Positions 23,539 through 34,505 are shown, counted from the stretch's first letter. The stretch: 64,000 nucleotides of DNA from Sthenelais limicola (GCA_942159475.1 OW804094.1:24784366-24848365), one strand, 5' to 3'. Notes: a model not told the origin generated them from the letters alone. Program-made: numbers and translations.

Positions 23539-24100
23539 ATTTGGTTATCAAATCAAACCGTCATCATGGTTCACAAGATAATGAGAAGCAGTTGAAATCT
23601 GAACTCCCTGTGGCGTGCGGGAGGGACCAGTGGTAGTATGTGTGGTGAGTGGCATGTAATTGCTTTGGGAGAGAAAGAAGCAAGACTAGATACTTAGTGA
23701 GATGATCAGAGATTTGACGCTCACCTGCTGCTGATTTATCTGAGATTAACACCAACTGCAATCATATCAGGACGATTTCATAGCACCCCACAGATCAGAT
23801 TCTAATAAATGTTAGACACAATTTGATCAGATTCTAGAAGGTTTTTTCTTGCCTATAGACCATGTTTGTGTGGACGGAAGTCCCTGAAGTGTGGCTATAG
23901 ACTGGCAGTGTTATATCTCCATAGAGGGTGGCGCCACCTATAGTACTTGGCGATGTTAACTGGGTAAACTTCCGGTTCAATGTAGGAGCACTCAATACCT
24001 ATTTCGCAAGGCATATTTGATTGAAATGAATAATTGTACAGCTTGGTAAACCTTCTATTTTCATATCAATAAGTTGATCTGATCAAATGGCGTCTAAAAC
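23539..24100. other. Unassigned spacer
   Basis: GGTGGCGCCACCTA palindrome at about 23928 (a GGTGGCGCCACA relative lies at about 44831). No gene support. Confidence 0.35.
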
Positions 24101-24222
24101 CACTATTACCCTCAGTTTGGTGGTTTGTTGTGGTCTGTGTGGTCATGAACACCTTCGAGCAAGCCCTCACGTGTCCATGACCACACAGACCACAACAAAC
24201 CATCAAACCAAGGGTAATAGTG
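24101..24222. repeat. Near-perfect hairpin with 47-bp arms
   Basis: Arms 24101-24147 (CACTATTACCCTCAGTTTGG ... GGTCATG) and 24176-24222 (CATGACC ... AGGGTAATAGTG) pair with about two mismatches around a 28-base loop. Foldback element or hairpin-RNA template; the strand of any transcript is unknown. Confidence 0.8.
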
Positions 24223-24394
24223 CTATAATGGACATTTGTCTACTCAATCGCTGCATTTGCAGAATACCGTTAATCTACAAATAAAAAGCCTCATTGTTTA
24301 ATGCAAAGTGTACAATCTGAAGTAATTCAAGAACAACACACAGTACTGATACTAATTTCAAATCTATCCATCTATCTATGTCCTAAGAAAGGCT

Positions 24395-25545
24395 GTATGG
24401 TAAAGATTGCAATATTTCTGGGTGGACAATTACTAGTAAAGTAGCTAAATGTGCTCTATAAGATGACCTTAATGTATAGGATTTCATGTATGTTCATTGA
24501 ATAAGAGTTGTTATGTCATGTTGGAAATTTCATCTAAATGTAAAAGGAATAAGCATACTATGGCAGGCAGAAATAACTCCCCACCCGACCACTATCACCA
24601 AAACCCCACCATCCCCACCCCTACCCCAACCAAACCTGACCTTCAAAGCACACACAAATATTGGATTTTTGGCGGGGTTTTGGCAGGCGGGGTTTTGGCA
24701 CGGATGGGTTCTGTCTGGCGGAATTGTTACTGATGGGGTTAGGGCATAGCGGGGTTGTGGCTAGCAGGATTCTGGTATAGCGGGGTTATGGCTAGCAGGA
24801 TTCTGGCATAGCGGGGTTATGGCTAGCAGGATTCTGGCATAGCGCGGTTATGGCTAGCAGGATTCTGGCATAGCATGGTTGTGGCTAGCAGGATTCTGGC
24901 ATAGCATGGTTGTGGCTAGCAGGATTCTGGCATAGCGCGGTTATGGCTAGCAGGATTCTGGCATAGCGCGGTTATGGCTAGCAGGATTCTGGCATAGCGC
25001 GGTTATGGCTAGCAGGATTCTGGCATAGCATGGTTGTGGCTAGCAGGATTCTGGCATAGCATGGTTGTGGCTAGCAGGATTCTGGCATAGCGCGGTTATG
25101 GCTAGCAGGATTCTGGCATAGCGCGGTTATGGCTAGCAGGATTCTGGCATAGCATGGTTGTGGCTAGCAGGATTCTGGCATAGCGCAGTTATGGCTAGCA
25201 GGATTCTGGCATAGCGCTGTTATGGCTAGCAGGATTCTGGCATAGCGCAGTTATGGCTAGCAGGATTCTGGCATAGCGGGGTTATGGCTAGCAGGATTCT
25301 GGCATAGCGGGGTTATGGCTAGCAGGATTCTGACGGCAGGATTTTGGCTAGGGGTGGGGTCCTAACTAGAGGGTTTTGGCTGGCAGGGTTCTGCCTAAGA
25401 CCCCAGAAATGCATGGATATATTTAATACACTGTCTTTGGGAAATGTAACTTTATGCTACAAACAGCATTAAGCATCTTAAAAATAAAAGCATTCCAAGA
25501 AAGACATCTTGTGAATAAGACACAAATATCAATTTTTGCGACTGC
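24395..25545 (-). mobile_element. Family A copy split by the 31-bp minisatellite
   Basis: The left block (about 24410-24500: GCAATATTTCTGGGTGG, ACTAGTAAAGTAGCTAAATG) and right block (about 25405-25545: ATGCATGGATATATTTAATA to ATTTTTGCGACTG) are adjacent parts of one reverse-orientation copy. The CATCAC end is lost where a family B fragment joins. Confidence 0.65.
24742..25331 (+). repeat. 31-bp minisatellite, ~19 copies
   Basis: The unit is GCATAGCG(G/C)GGTTATGGC followed by TAGCAGGATTCTG. Unit variants (CGGGG, CGCGG, CATGG with TTGT, CGCAG/CGCTG) occur in blocks: CGCGG runs alternate with CATGG pairs and CGGGG types cap both ends, showing block duplication. A precursor-like G-rich stretch (GGCGGGGTTTTGGCA) precedes it at about 24670. 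No coding potential. Confidence 0.9.
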
Positions 25546-25552
25546 GAATTTT

Positions 25553-25756
25553 TGCGGCAGCCCTACACATTTAGTAAATTCTGCTAAATTAGACTGAAAA
25601 ATGGCTATAACTTGGTATAACAGAGTATATTTGATATTGTCTTGATTCAAATAATCTGTTTGATTATGTTGAACTGCATTTTGAAAACCATTATTGTCTT
25701 AAATTCGGGTTATTTGAGTGGATTCGTTAATGTGAATTTTCTGGTGATGTCACCCA
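25553..25756 (-). mobile_element. Family B fragment (copy 8, subfamily 2)
   Basis: Lacks its left end; starts at GCAGCCCTACACATTTAGTA directly after the family A fragment and ends GGTGATGTCACCC. Confidence 0.7.
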
Positions 25757-25762
25757 TATATT

Positions 25763-26000
25763 GGTCGGATTTTCAGAATGTACAATTTGCAGCGATATAC
25801 ATTAAATAAATTCTGCTCTGCTAAATTAGGCTGCAATTTAGTCAATACTAGGTATATTCGTGTATATTAGGCATTGCATTGATTCTAGGAATCTGTTTGG
25901 TCAGGTTGGACTGTATTTTGAACTTAATTTTCTGCTGAAATCTGGGTTATTTGAGAAGATTGGTGAAGTTGAATTGTACATTTTCTGCTGATTTCACACA
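25763..26000 (-). mobile_element. Family B MITE, copy 9 (subfamily 1)
   Basis: GGTCGGATTTTCAGAATG ... ATTTTCTGCTGATTTCACAC; only 6 bp from copy 8. Confidence 0.75.
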
Positions 26001-26316
26001 TATATCCCCCTCCCCTCACCCCCTCACCCACACTCGATAAATAACCACAGGAAGATGAAAATGACACAACATGATACAGCAGCCATTGACAAGTCCTCGA
26101 GGATCCCACAGTGTAGCTTTCTTATCTCTCCCTCCTTTATACACCCTCACCGCCAGGGGATTATTACCACCCATCATTTACAGCCTATTGTTTGGGCATC
26201 CCATACTCAATTAAGAATCATTATCTCTGGCTAGGACTTGCTGGCTGAAAAACCTCCCTTCTTTGGCTTATCTTATACACAAATACTGGACTTCTAGGGA
26301 TTGGATTGCGGTAGGT
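26001..26316. other. Unassigned spacer
   Basis: Starts with a C-rich patch (about 26008-26035); nothing else recognised. Confidence 0.3.
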
Positions 26317-26551
26317 GGGTCAAATTTTCTGAAAATGTACAATTCACCTTCACCAATCCTCTCAAATAACAAACATTTAAGACATAAATGAGCTTCAAAA
26401 TGCAGTTTAACATAACAGAACTAATACTTTAAATCAATGCGATACCAAATATACTCAGATATACTCAGTATTCATCATTTTTCAGCTTTATTTAGTATAC
26501 TTTACTAAATGTGTAGAGCTGGCGATTATACATTTTCTGAAAATCTGACCC
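26317..26551 (+). mobile_element. Family B MITE, copy 10 (subfamily 2)
   Basis: GGGTCAAATTTTCTGAAAAT ... CTGAAAATCTGACC; both ends recognisable. Confidence 0.8.
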
Positions 26552-26840
26552 ATGTAAAGGATCGGTGGATGGGTATAAAAAGGCAGAGAGGAAAAACCGG
26601 TGATGAGTGACGAGGATGCTATTGGCATTTCTCTTATCATAACATCACATTAAGCTCGTATTCATAAGTCTAGCAAGTGTAGTTTAGCTTTTTACACCCT
26701 GTTTATACGGCTGTTGTTATTGTCGTGATATTGTTCACAAGCTGAGGGTATAAGGGGAATTAGTGGCCTCAAGTGTATAGAATCGTTGTGTTTTGTTGGA
26801 TTGTTTAGTTCAGCTCCTATTATAGCTGGGGTGGATTAAA

Positions 26841-27075
26841 GGGTCATATTTTCAAAAAATGTACAATTCGCCTTCACAAATCCTCTCAAATAACCCACAT
26901 TTAAGACAGAAATGAGCTTCAAAATGCAGTTTAACATAACAGAACTGATGCTTTAAATCAATGCGATACCAAATATACTCAGATATACCCGGTATTCATA
27001 ATTTTTCAGCCAAATTTATCAGAATTTCCTAAATGTGTAGAGCTGCCAATTGTACATTTTCTGAAAATCTGACCC
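26841..27075 (+). mobile_element. Family B MITE, copy 11 (subfamily 2)
   Basis: GGGTCATATTTTCAAAAAAT ... GAAAATCTGACCC; lies 10 bp from the next family A copy. Confidence 0.8.
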
Positions 27076-27085
27076 TAATACAAAT

Positions 27086-27487
27086 GTGATGTGTTTCAGG
27101 AAAATGAGTCACAAGTCGCACAACTGGTGTTTTTCAAAGTCGTTTACTTACAAGATCTCTTTGTTGGAATAATTTCATTTTTGGAGTGTCCAGTCCTTGT
27201 GGTTGTATGAATACATCTACTAAATTTCAAGACTGCTTATTGATTATATCATGCGTTTCTTAGATCATCCCATTGAGTATATTTAGCTACTTTACTGGTA
27301 ATTATCCACCCAGAAATATTGCAAACGTTTTTTTCAATAATAAAAATATCTAACTAAAATGATAAAAGTACTTATTAGATTCCTTAATGCTTACATTCAT
27401 TGACATCGGGTTGGTCTCATCTTTTCAAATATGGTGATCCAAATCCATATTTTGCGACTTATGATTCATTTTCCTAAAACGGATCAC
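27086..27487 (+). mobile_element. Family A MITE, copy 11
   Basis: Full length with variant right end AAAACGGATCAC. AAAT on both sides supports a 4-bp target duplication. Confidence 0.85.
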
Positions 27488-27491
27488 AAAT

Positions 27492-28490
27492 GTGATGTCA
27501 CGTTACAGTGGAATGAGTCATAAATTGCAAAATGGAGTTAAAGATACCATCATATTGAAAAAGATTGGATTTTGTTGATTCCAACGGTGTTAAGATTTAG
27601 GAAATCTAAAATAGTATTTCTATATTTTATGTTATGTGATATGTTGTTGTTGAAAAATATCAATTATTACTCATTCTTCTCATTATTGACACAATCTTGA
27701 ATTGAAACCAAAACCGTATATACTATAAGTCGTCCTCGACTTCATGAAAATCTTGAAATTGAATGTATACACGAGGAAAATATTAAATATTGTCAGTCAG
27801 TATCACATGAGCATGATTGTATGTCACATGCTACTCACTACGACAAATAGACCATGATTCTAATAGTCGAAATATCACTCATTACATTCCTCATTATTTC
27901 TTTTTCTCATCAACCTCAAACTCATTATTATTGAAGGTGTGCCGATAGAAATCTGACCAGATAGAATGTTACAATAAATATGATTCGCTTAGGAAACAAT
28001 TACTATGTTTAAGCTGGGAGATTATGATGCCCTACTATAGAATGTACATAAGAGATTGCAGGGCGCTTATGAAAATCAGTGTCAATTGAGATGTGCTTTG
28101 TAATATGAAATAAACGAATTTGAACAAAAAAAAATCTTTTTGTAGCAATGTCTACAAGTTTTGGGGTATCTAGTCCTTAAGGTTTTATGAATACATGTAC
28201 CAAGTTGCAAACTGTGTGCATACAATGTATCCTTGCGTTTCTAATGTCACCATCAATAGTATGTTTAATTATTTTACTAGTAATTATCCACCAAGAAATA
28301 TTGCTAACTTTTTTTCCAAAAAGACAAACATCATAAGATGACCTTCTAAATACACACTAATAAAGTGTATTACATGTATTCATGCTATTAACAGCGTTAA
28401 GCACCCCAAAAAATAAAAACATTCCCACAATACATCTTGAGAATATCTGCAAATCTGCGACTTGGGACTTATTTTCCTGAAACACATCAC
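27492..28490. mobile_element. Rearranged family A sequence with opposed orientations
   Basis: 27492-27660 is a reverse-orientation family A end. 28131 to about 28325 is forward internal sequence (ATGAATACATGTACCAAGTT, ACTAGTAATTATCCACCAAG). About 28326-28490 switches back to reverse orientation and ends CTGAAACACATCAC. At least two copies have been joined head to head and then interrupted by the segment at 27661-28130. Confidence 0.6.
27661..28130 (+). mobile_element. Probable LINE or retroposon 3' tail inserted in family A
   Basis: Ends TGTAATATGAAATAAACGAA and then AAAAAAAAA, i.e. an AATAAA signal and poly(A). No ORF. Distinct from the (AAAC)n-tailed family. Confidence 0.4.
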
Positions 28491-28499
28491 GTGTATATA

Positions 28500-29412
28500 G
28501 CAGCTAGAGTGCATCAGTGGGTTATTCATCCTGTAATAGTGCACCAGCAGACCCTCAATTGAGGTTATTCATCCTTCAATAATGCACCAGCAGACCCTCA
28601 ATTGAGGTTATTCATCCTTCAATAGTGCACCAGCAGACCCCCAATTGAGGTTATTCATACTTCAATAGTGCACTAGCAGACCCTCAATTGAGGTTATTCA
28701 TCCTTCAATAGTGCACCAGCAGACCCTCAATTGAGGTTATTCATCCTTCAATAGTGCACTGCAGACCCTCAATTGAGGTTATTCATCATGTAATAGTGCA
28801 CTGCAGACCCTCAATTTAGGTTATTCATCCTTCAATAGTGCACCAGCAGACCCTCAATTTAGGTTATCCATCCTTCAAAAGTGCACTGCAGACCCTCAAT
28901 TTAGGTTATTCATCCTTCAAAAGTGCACTGCAGACCCTCAATTGAGGTTATTCATCCTTCAATAGTGCACTGCAGGCCCTCAATTGAGGTTATTCATCCT
29001 GTGATAGTGCACTGCAGACCCTCAATTGAGGCTATTCATCCTTCAATAGTGCACTGCAGACCCTCAATGGAGGTTATTCATCCTTCAATAGTGCACTGCA
29101 GACCCTCAATTGATGATATTCATCCTGTAATAGTGCACTGCAGACCCTCAATTGAGGTTATTCATCCTTCAATAGTGCACTGCAGACACCCAATTTAGGT
29201 TATTCATCCTTCAATAGTGCACCAGCAGACCCCCAATTGAGGTTATTCATCCTGTAATAGTGCACTGCAGACCCTCAATTTAGGTTATTCATCCTTCAAT
29301 AGTGCACCAGCAGACCCCCAATTGAGGTTATTCATCCTGTAATAGTGCACTGCAGACTCTCAATTGAGGTTATTCATCCTGTAATAGTGCCCTGCAGACC
29401 CTCAATGGGGGG
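28500..29412 (+). repeat. 41-43-bp satellite array, ~21 copies
   Basis: The unit is TTCATCCTTCAATAGTGCAC followed by (CAG)CAGACCCTCAATTGAGGTTA. Two length variants alternate (GTGCACCAGCAGACC and GTGCACTGCAGACC). Where the 42-bp form repeats, a 91-codon frame stays open (28923-29198), giving a 14-residue repeat, but it is array-derived and has no independent support as a gene. Each unit contains the palindrome CTCAATTGAG. The array ends in a poly(G) run at about 29406. GCAGCTAGAGTGCATCAG-GGG precedes it (28501) and CAGCTAGAGTGCATCAGCGG recurs beyond copy B12 at 29860. Confidence 0.9.
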
Positions 29413-29629
29413 GGGGGTATTAATCACTTTAGTCTCTATCTAATATAAGGTAGTTATAGCTTATGAAATGCACACATACAGTCATAATCAATTATTCACA
29501 TCCAACGTTATACTTCAAACTATTAATTCATATGGAATGAGCTGTAGGTTCTTGTTATACTTCTAACTACCAACTCATATGAAATAAGCTGTAGGTTCTT
29601 GGCTGAGGACACATGTGTATAGTGGTAAA

Positions 29630-29855
29630 AACGCCAGAAAATGTACAATTCCCCTTCACCAATCTTCTCAAATAATCCAAATTTAAGACAAAAATAAGGT
29701 TCAAAATCCAGTCCAACATAACCAAACATATTGTTTGAATTATGGCAATATCATATATATACTCAGATATACCTAATATTGACCATTTTTCAGTCTAATT
29801 TAACAATTTACTGAATATCTACATGCAGATTGTACATATTCTGAAGATCTGACCC
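29630..29855 (+). mobile_element. Family B MITE, copy 12
   Basis: Left end eroded (starts GCCAGAAAATGTACAATTCC), right end CTGAAGATCTGACCC. Confidence 0.75.
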
Positions 29856-30079
29856 ATAACAGCTAGAGTGCATCAGCGGGTGTCTGCAGCTAGCGTCAAA
29901 GTGAGGCGTATGATCAACTAATTAACTATAAACCCAGTGACATGATGTACTGGAGGAAGCTTCCACCTGACATACTTCCCCGTCACTGTCCTCATAGCTA
30001 CTGGAGAAACGCATGGGGCACGTTGCAGAACCTTACTTTCCTTAGATTTCTGCGATTTGTTCTCATGAATGTATTACAT

Positions 30080-30315
30080 GGGACAGATTTTCAGAAAATG
30101 TACAATTCAACTTCGCCAATCTTCTCATATAACCAAAATTTCAGATGATAATAAAGTTTAAAATACAGTTCAACCTAACCAAACAGATTGCTAAAATCAA
30201 TGCAATGTTGAATATTCTCGAATTTACCTAGTATTGGCCAAATTGCAGCCTAATTTAGCAGAATTTACAAAATATGTATAGCTGCCAATTGTACATTTTT
30301 GTGAAAATCTGACCC
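30080..30315 (+). mobile_element. Family B MITE, copy 13 (subfamily 1)
   Basis: GGGACAGATTTTCAGAAAAT ... GTGAAAATCTGACCC. ACAT lies directly outside both ends, a non-palindromic-context 4-bp duplication. Confidence 0.85.
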
Positions 30316-30325
30316 ACATATTGTA

Positions 30326-30420
30326 TTTCTTTGTTTCTTTGTTTTTATTACTAAGCTCATGTATCAAGTACAACATTTTCAGCCTATATAAATATAATAA
30401 TAAACATAATATCAAATTAA
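30326..30420 (-). mobile_element. Non-LTR retrotransposon 3' tail (short)
   Basis: (TTTCTTTG)n then TACTAAGCTCATGTATCAAG and TACAACATTTTCAGCCTATA, matching the tails at 9495-9835 and 14094-14338. Only about 95 bp remain. Confidence 0.65.
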
Positions 30421-30589
30421 TTAATTATTGTCATAACATCTGCTTGTAAGTTATGCTTTATGCCTTATGCAGTAAGACAACACTGAGAATAGCAACATCC
30501 TGGCGCTGAAATGTATTTTGTTGTTCCTGAATGAACATATTTTCAAATCAAATCAAATCAACCTGTCTAGGCCCAAAGATGACAGAGTC

Positions 30590-30720
30590 CCTTCAAACGG
30601 AGGGAAAGTCTCTCACCTCAAACTGTAAAGTGCCATTATATTTCCATTAAATCCACAAAATGTCATTATAATCCCATTAGAGACCAAAATCCAAGTTTCC
30701 TCAATTCTGGGCTTCAGGAC
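30590..30720 (-). repeat. Segment shared with 20140-20216
   Basis: The minus strand reads AATATAATGGCACTTTACAG, GACTTTCCCTCCGT and GGGACTCTG. The short phrase ATTATAATG is itself duplicated within it. Confidence 0.45.
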
Positions 30721-30913
30721 CGGCAAATATTTTGAGATTTTATAATCTAGGCAAATTCTTATCAATATATTTAAGTAATATGCAAAGTATTGCGTCATTT
30801 AACATATCTAGATTATCTCTCAGCATTATTTCACCATAGTTGCTAAAACATTATTATTAAATGTTTTGTGTAAACGAATTTTCAATGAATGCCTCAAGGC
30901 GTTGCCCCTTAAC

Positions 30914-31148
30914 GGGTCAGATTTTCAGAAAATGTACAATTGGCCTTCACCAATCTTCTCAAATAACCCAAATTTCAAACGAAAATCAGGTTCAAAATAC
31001 AGTTCAACCTAACCAAACAGATTGCTAGAAACAATGCAATGCCGAATATACTCGAATCTACCTAGTATTGGCCAAATTGCAGCCTAATTTAGCAGAATTT
31101 ACTAAATGTGTACAGCTGCCAATTGTACATTTTCTGAAAATCTGACCC
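30914..31148 (+). mobile_element. Family B MITE, copy 14 (subfamily 1)
   Basis: Both ends intact. Inserted within a local GAATGCCTCAAGG-containing repeat (see finding at 30880-31635). Confidence 0.85.
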
Positions 31149-31206
31149 TAATGTAGCACTGTACCTTTGAATGCCTCAAGGTACTCTCCCGCAATTCAGC
31201 AGTTCC

Positions 31207-31552
31207 AATAGGGGAGTTCAATGTGCCACTACGCATGTCTGTGACAGTGCATGCTGGGATGGATTCAGTTGAAATCTTTCATAAAAATATTTGGCAACAT
31301 TTTTATCGAAAATTTCAACGAATATTTCACCAATATCATAGCTTTTATAAATGATCTATGAAAACCAAATGCATCATGGGAAAGATGGAGGCTTGTGTTA
31401 TAAAAACATGTATAACACATGAATATTGACATTAGAACATCGATAAATATTACATGCTGAACATGGCATGTTTTCTATAGATTTTATACTATACCATTAG
31501 TCCCATAATTCCATGCGAATCCAGATTCAAAATGGCGGCTATGCAAATCCCC
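31207..31552 (+). mobile_element. Family D MITE, copy 3
   Basis: AATAGGGGAGTTCAATGTGC ... GGCTATGCAAATCCCC. Near full length; the last few terminal bases on the right are replaced by flanking sequence. Confidence 0.8.
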
Positions 31553-31828
31553 TTGAATGCCTCAAGGTATTGTCCCGGAATTCAGCAGTCCCAATTAAAT
31601 GGCTCAAGGCATTTCTCCGCCCTGAATGGGTAAGGTATATTACGCAACAGGCCCCGCCTGCTCTATACATGTCCCCTCTACACTCATACTTGGTGTAGCA
31701 GGTCTGGAACGTACCCAGTCCCGGTCAATGCCCATTCATTTATGTTCAATACTAAGGAATATAAGTCCTTCCTTTTTACAATTGAATTCAAGTATTCTCG
31801 GTACAATGTTAAAAAGGTGTAAATACAT

Positions 31829-32063
31829 GGGTCAGATTTTCAGAAAATGTACAATTCCTCTTCACCAATCCTCTCAAATAACCCACATTTCAGACAGAAA
31901 TGAGCTTCAAAATGCAGTTTAACATAACAGAACTGATACTTTAAATCAGTGTGATATGGAATACGGAATAATACGGTCTTCATTTTTCAGCCTAATTTAG
32001 CAGAATTTACTAAAATTTTAATGTGTACAGCTGCCGATTGTACATTTTCTGAAAATCAGACCC
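31829..32063 (+). mobile_element. Family B MITE, copy 15 (subfamily 2)
   Basis: GGGTCAGATTTTCAGAAAAT ... GAAAATCAGACCC. Confidence 0.8.
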
Positions 32064-32170
32064 ATATAGGGTATACTATACATATGATTGGGATCTAGTT
32101 GTGATATGAATAGATGATATAATGTTGTTCAGTAAAGTTTAGATCAATAAAAGGTACCAGAAAACCGCTA

Positions 32171-32464
32171 TTAAATGAAAGCTTCCCTCTCAGCTTAGAT
32201 CGGTTTTGTTCGTTCATAACTCATCTAAACTCATCTAAAAGACATTTTACTCAAGCTTTGGCGGAATTTATCCGATTGTCTTTGAATTTACTACAGTGCT
32301 TCATAAAAATTCACATTTATACTGGAATCCTTGACTGTAGTGTTTTCACTTATTATCGCTCATCGCTTTTCTCTCGGCCCATTATACTTCAAATTCTGGT
32401 ATAAATATATAACAGCAGCAGAATTATGATAAAATGTTTGGTCATAGTGATAATGCAGCTTTAA
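32171..32464 (+). mobile_element. Family I element, copy 1 (TTAA-bounded, 0.29 kb)
   Basis: Starts TTAAATGAAAGCTTCCCTCT (then CAGCTTA) and ends GATAATGCAGCTTTAA. The better ends in copy 2 show the TIR as TTAAAG(A/C)TG-AT(C/T)CTCAGCT. Internal landmark TATAAATATATAACAGCAGC. Non-coding. TTAA at both ends is typical of piggyBac- and Kolobok-type transposition. Confidence 0.6.
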
Positions 32465-32555
32465 CAACCTTACTATTTATCATATATACATGCTAATTTG
32501 AAATCTAACATAATTCCTAAGAGGTAATGCGAGAACTTGTAAATATGACACAGAT

Positions 32556-32914
32556 TGTCATGTGTTTCAAGAAAATGAGTCATAAGTCGCAAAAGTGATA
32601 TTTTTCAAAGTGTTTTATTACAAGATCTCTTTATTGAAATCTTCTGATTTTTAGGGGGATTAGCACTCATAGTCATATAAATCTAAGTAACAAATTTCGG
32701 GACATTGTATCAAATATATCCTTGCATTTTGAAGACATTCGTATTATTTTCAAAAATAAAAATATCAAACTTAAAATGTAGAAATACTTATTAAACATCA
32801 TAATGTTTACATTCATTGGAATCAGATCGACCCCCCCCCCCCCTTTCAAATATATGGTGATATCTTAAAATCAATATTTTCCGACTTATGACTTATTTTC
32901 CTAAAACGGATCAC
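32556..32914 (+). mobile_element. Family A MITE, copy 12, with poly(C)
   Basis: GTCATGTGTTTCAAGAAAAT ... CTAAAACGGATCAC. Internal deletion of the ACTAGTAA core. A run of 14 C (about 32830) replaces the usual CTCATCTT. Confidence 0.75.
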
Positions 32915-33055
32915 AGATGTACATCCGACCATATCTAAATAAATATTTTGAACAAAACAAGGTCGCAACATACAGCATGTTCCCTTCATCCCCTCCCCTA
33001 GATACAAATGACATCTTTTCATGGACGAGAACACAGGAGTATACACAAACTAACA

Positions 33056-33405
33056 GCCATAGAGGATTTGCATGTGCCACTGCGCATGCCTGTTACAGTG
33101 CATACTCGGATAGATTCAATTCAAATCTGACATAAAAATATTTAGTGACAGTTTCATCGAAAATTACAAGAATGTTTCAACCAATATTATAGCTTGTGTA
33201 AATGATCTATGAAAACGAAATGAATGATGGGAAAGAAGGAGGCTTGTGTTATGAACACATGTATAACATATAGATGCTGATATTGGAGCAGCGATAAATA
33301 TTCCTTGCTGAACATGACATGTTTTCTATAGATTTAAACTGACATACAACTCCCATAATTCCATAATAAGAATAATGAAGATGGCGGACATGCAAGTCCC
33401 CTATT
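33056..33405 (+). mobile_element. Family D MITE, copy 4
   Basis: ATAGAGGATTTGCATGTGCC ... ATGGCGGACATGCAAGTCCC followed by CTATT. Confidence 0.8.
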
Positions 33406-33455
33406 GACGATATCTTAGGTGTTGGGCTAGAGTGATGAACAATATTCCCACTTCT

Positions 33456-33857
33456 CTATAGTCTGTCTAAAAAGTAGTTGACACGTGATTCCTTTGTACC
33501 TTTAAGGGGAGGGAAAAGTGGGAGATTTCTGATTTCTATTTATGACAAGGACCTGTCCACTCTTTGCCCAGCGAGTCACTCATTGCAATCAACCATTGAG
33601 AAACAGAGCCATTATAACCAGCTCTTCCTTTCTTTTAAGCAAAACAACAGCTGCTGCACATAGAACAGAGACAGACCAATACAGTACAGCTGTACATTTG
33701 GTCATGGTTGGTCGCAAACGGTCATGGTTGGTCGCAAACGGCCATGGTCAGTCGGCCATTCAGGGGGCAAAGGTTCGAAGTCAAAACTCCCCCACTTTTC
33801 CCTCCCCTTAAAGGTACTAAGGAATCACGTGTCAACTACTTTCTAGACAGACTATAG
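33456..33857. mobile_element. Long-TIR element (402 bp, ~70-bp arms)
   Basis: The left arm 33456-33524 (CTATAGTCTGTCTAAAAAGT ... GGAAAAGTGGGAG) and right arm 33787-33857 (CTCCCCCACTTTTCCC ... AGACAGACTATAG) are near-perfect reverse complements containing the palindrome CACGTG. The interior holds about 2.5 copies of GGTCATGGTTGGTCGCAAAC. Non-coding; the two plus-strand frames here have no domains. Confidence 0.85.
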
Positions 33858-34274
33858 TAACTACTAAGCCTTAAGCTAGTAAACAACATGGCCTGTTTTC
33901 CTTAATTCCTATACATCTTAAAATACCATGAAAAACACATCCCCCAATGAGAAAAAATGGAATATGGTTGCAAATGAGTCACTGAGTTAATAAGCAACTT
34001 TGAGAAAACCATTAGTGAAATAGTCATAGATTCACACAATGAGAGAAATTGAAACATTTGTTTAGTTCTAGTTCCGCGTGTAGCTCGATGTCAGAAAAAG
34101 GTTGTAAATGACACTAATGGCAATTTTTAGAACTCGAGGTAATTGGTATGGTGGATGTCTTGCGGGGTCTGGAGTTAATTGGTCAAGTAGGAAAGAACCC
34201 CTTTCCGGCCACCGTAGGTAGCTAGTGAGAGTGGGAATACCTAACCCCAGCTCAATCCATCAAACCGTCAGTAC
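33858..34274. other. Unassigned spacer
   Basis: No recognised feature. Confidence 0.3.
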
Positions 34275-34505
34275 ATGGGTGAACTCGCCAATCCTCTCAA
34301 ATCATCCAAATGTATTTCTTCCTTTTTTGTTTTCAATGTATGTTTTTCGGTCAATAAGACGGCAGCTTGAAGGCACCAAAAAACAATAAATTAGGATGTT
34401 CTTTACAGTTAAACATAAGCGAATATACTTTATTGATTCAACGTAGGGCCACATACACTCGGGTATACCTATACCATCATTCCGCAGAGCTGCCAATTAT
34501 ACATC
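34275..34505 (+). mobile_element. Family B, degenerate copy 16
   Basis: Recognisable only by CTCGCCAATCCTCTCAAAT at the left and AGAGCTGCCAATTATACAT at the right; the middle is diverged. Confidence 0.5.

Noticed and set aside
28923..29198. 91-codon frame with a 14-residue Cys/His/Pro repeat
   Set aside because: It exists only because the satellite unit there is 42 bp (a multiple of 3). Neighbouring units of other lengths break it and there is no gene context.
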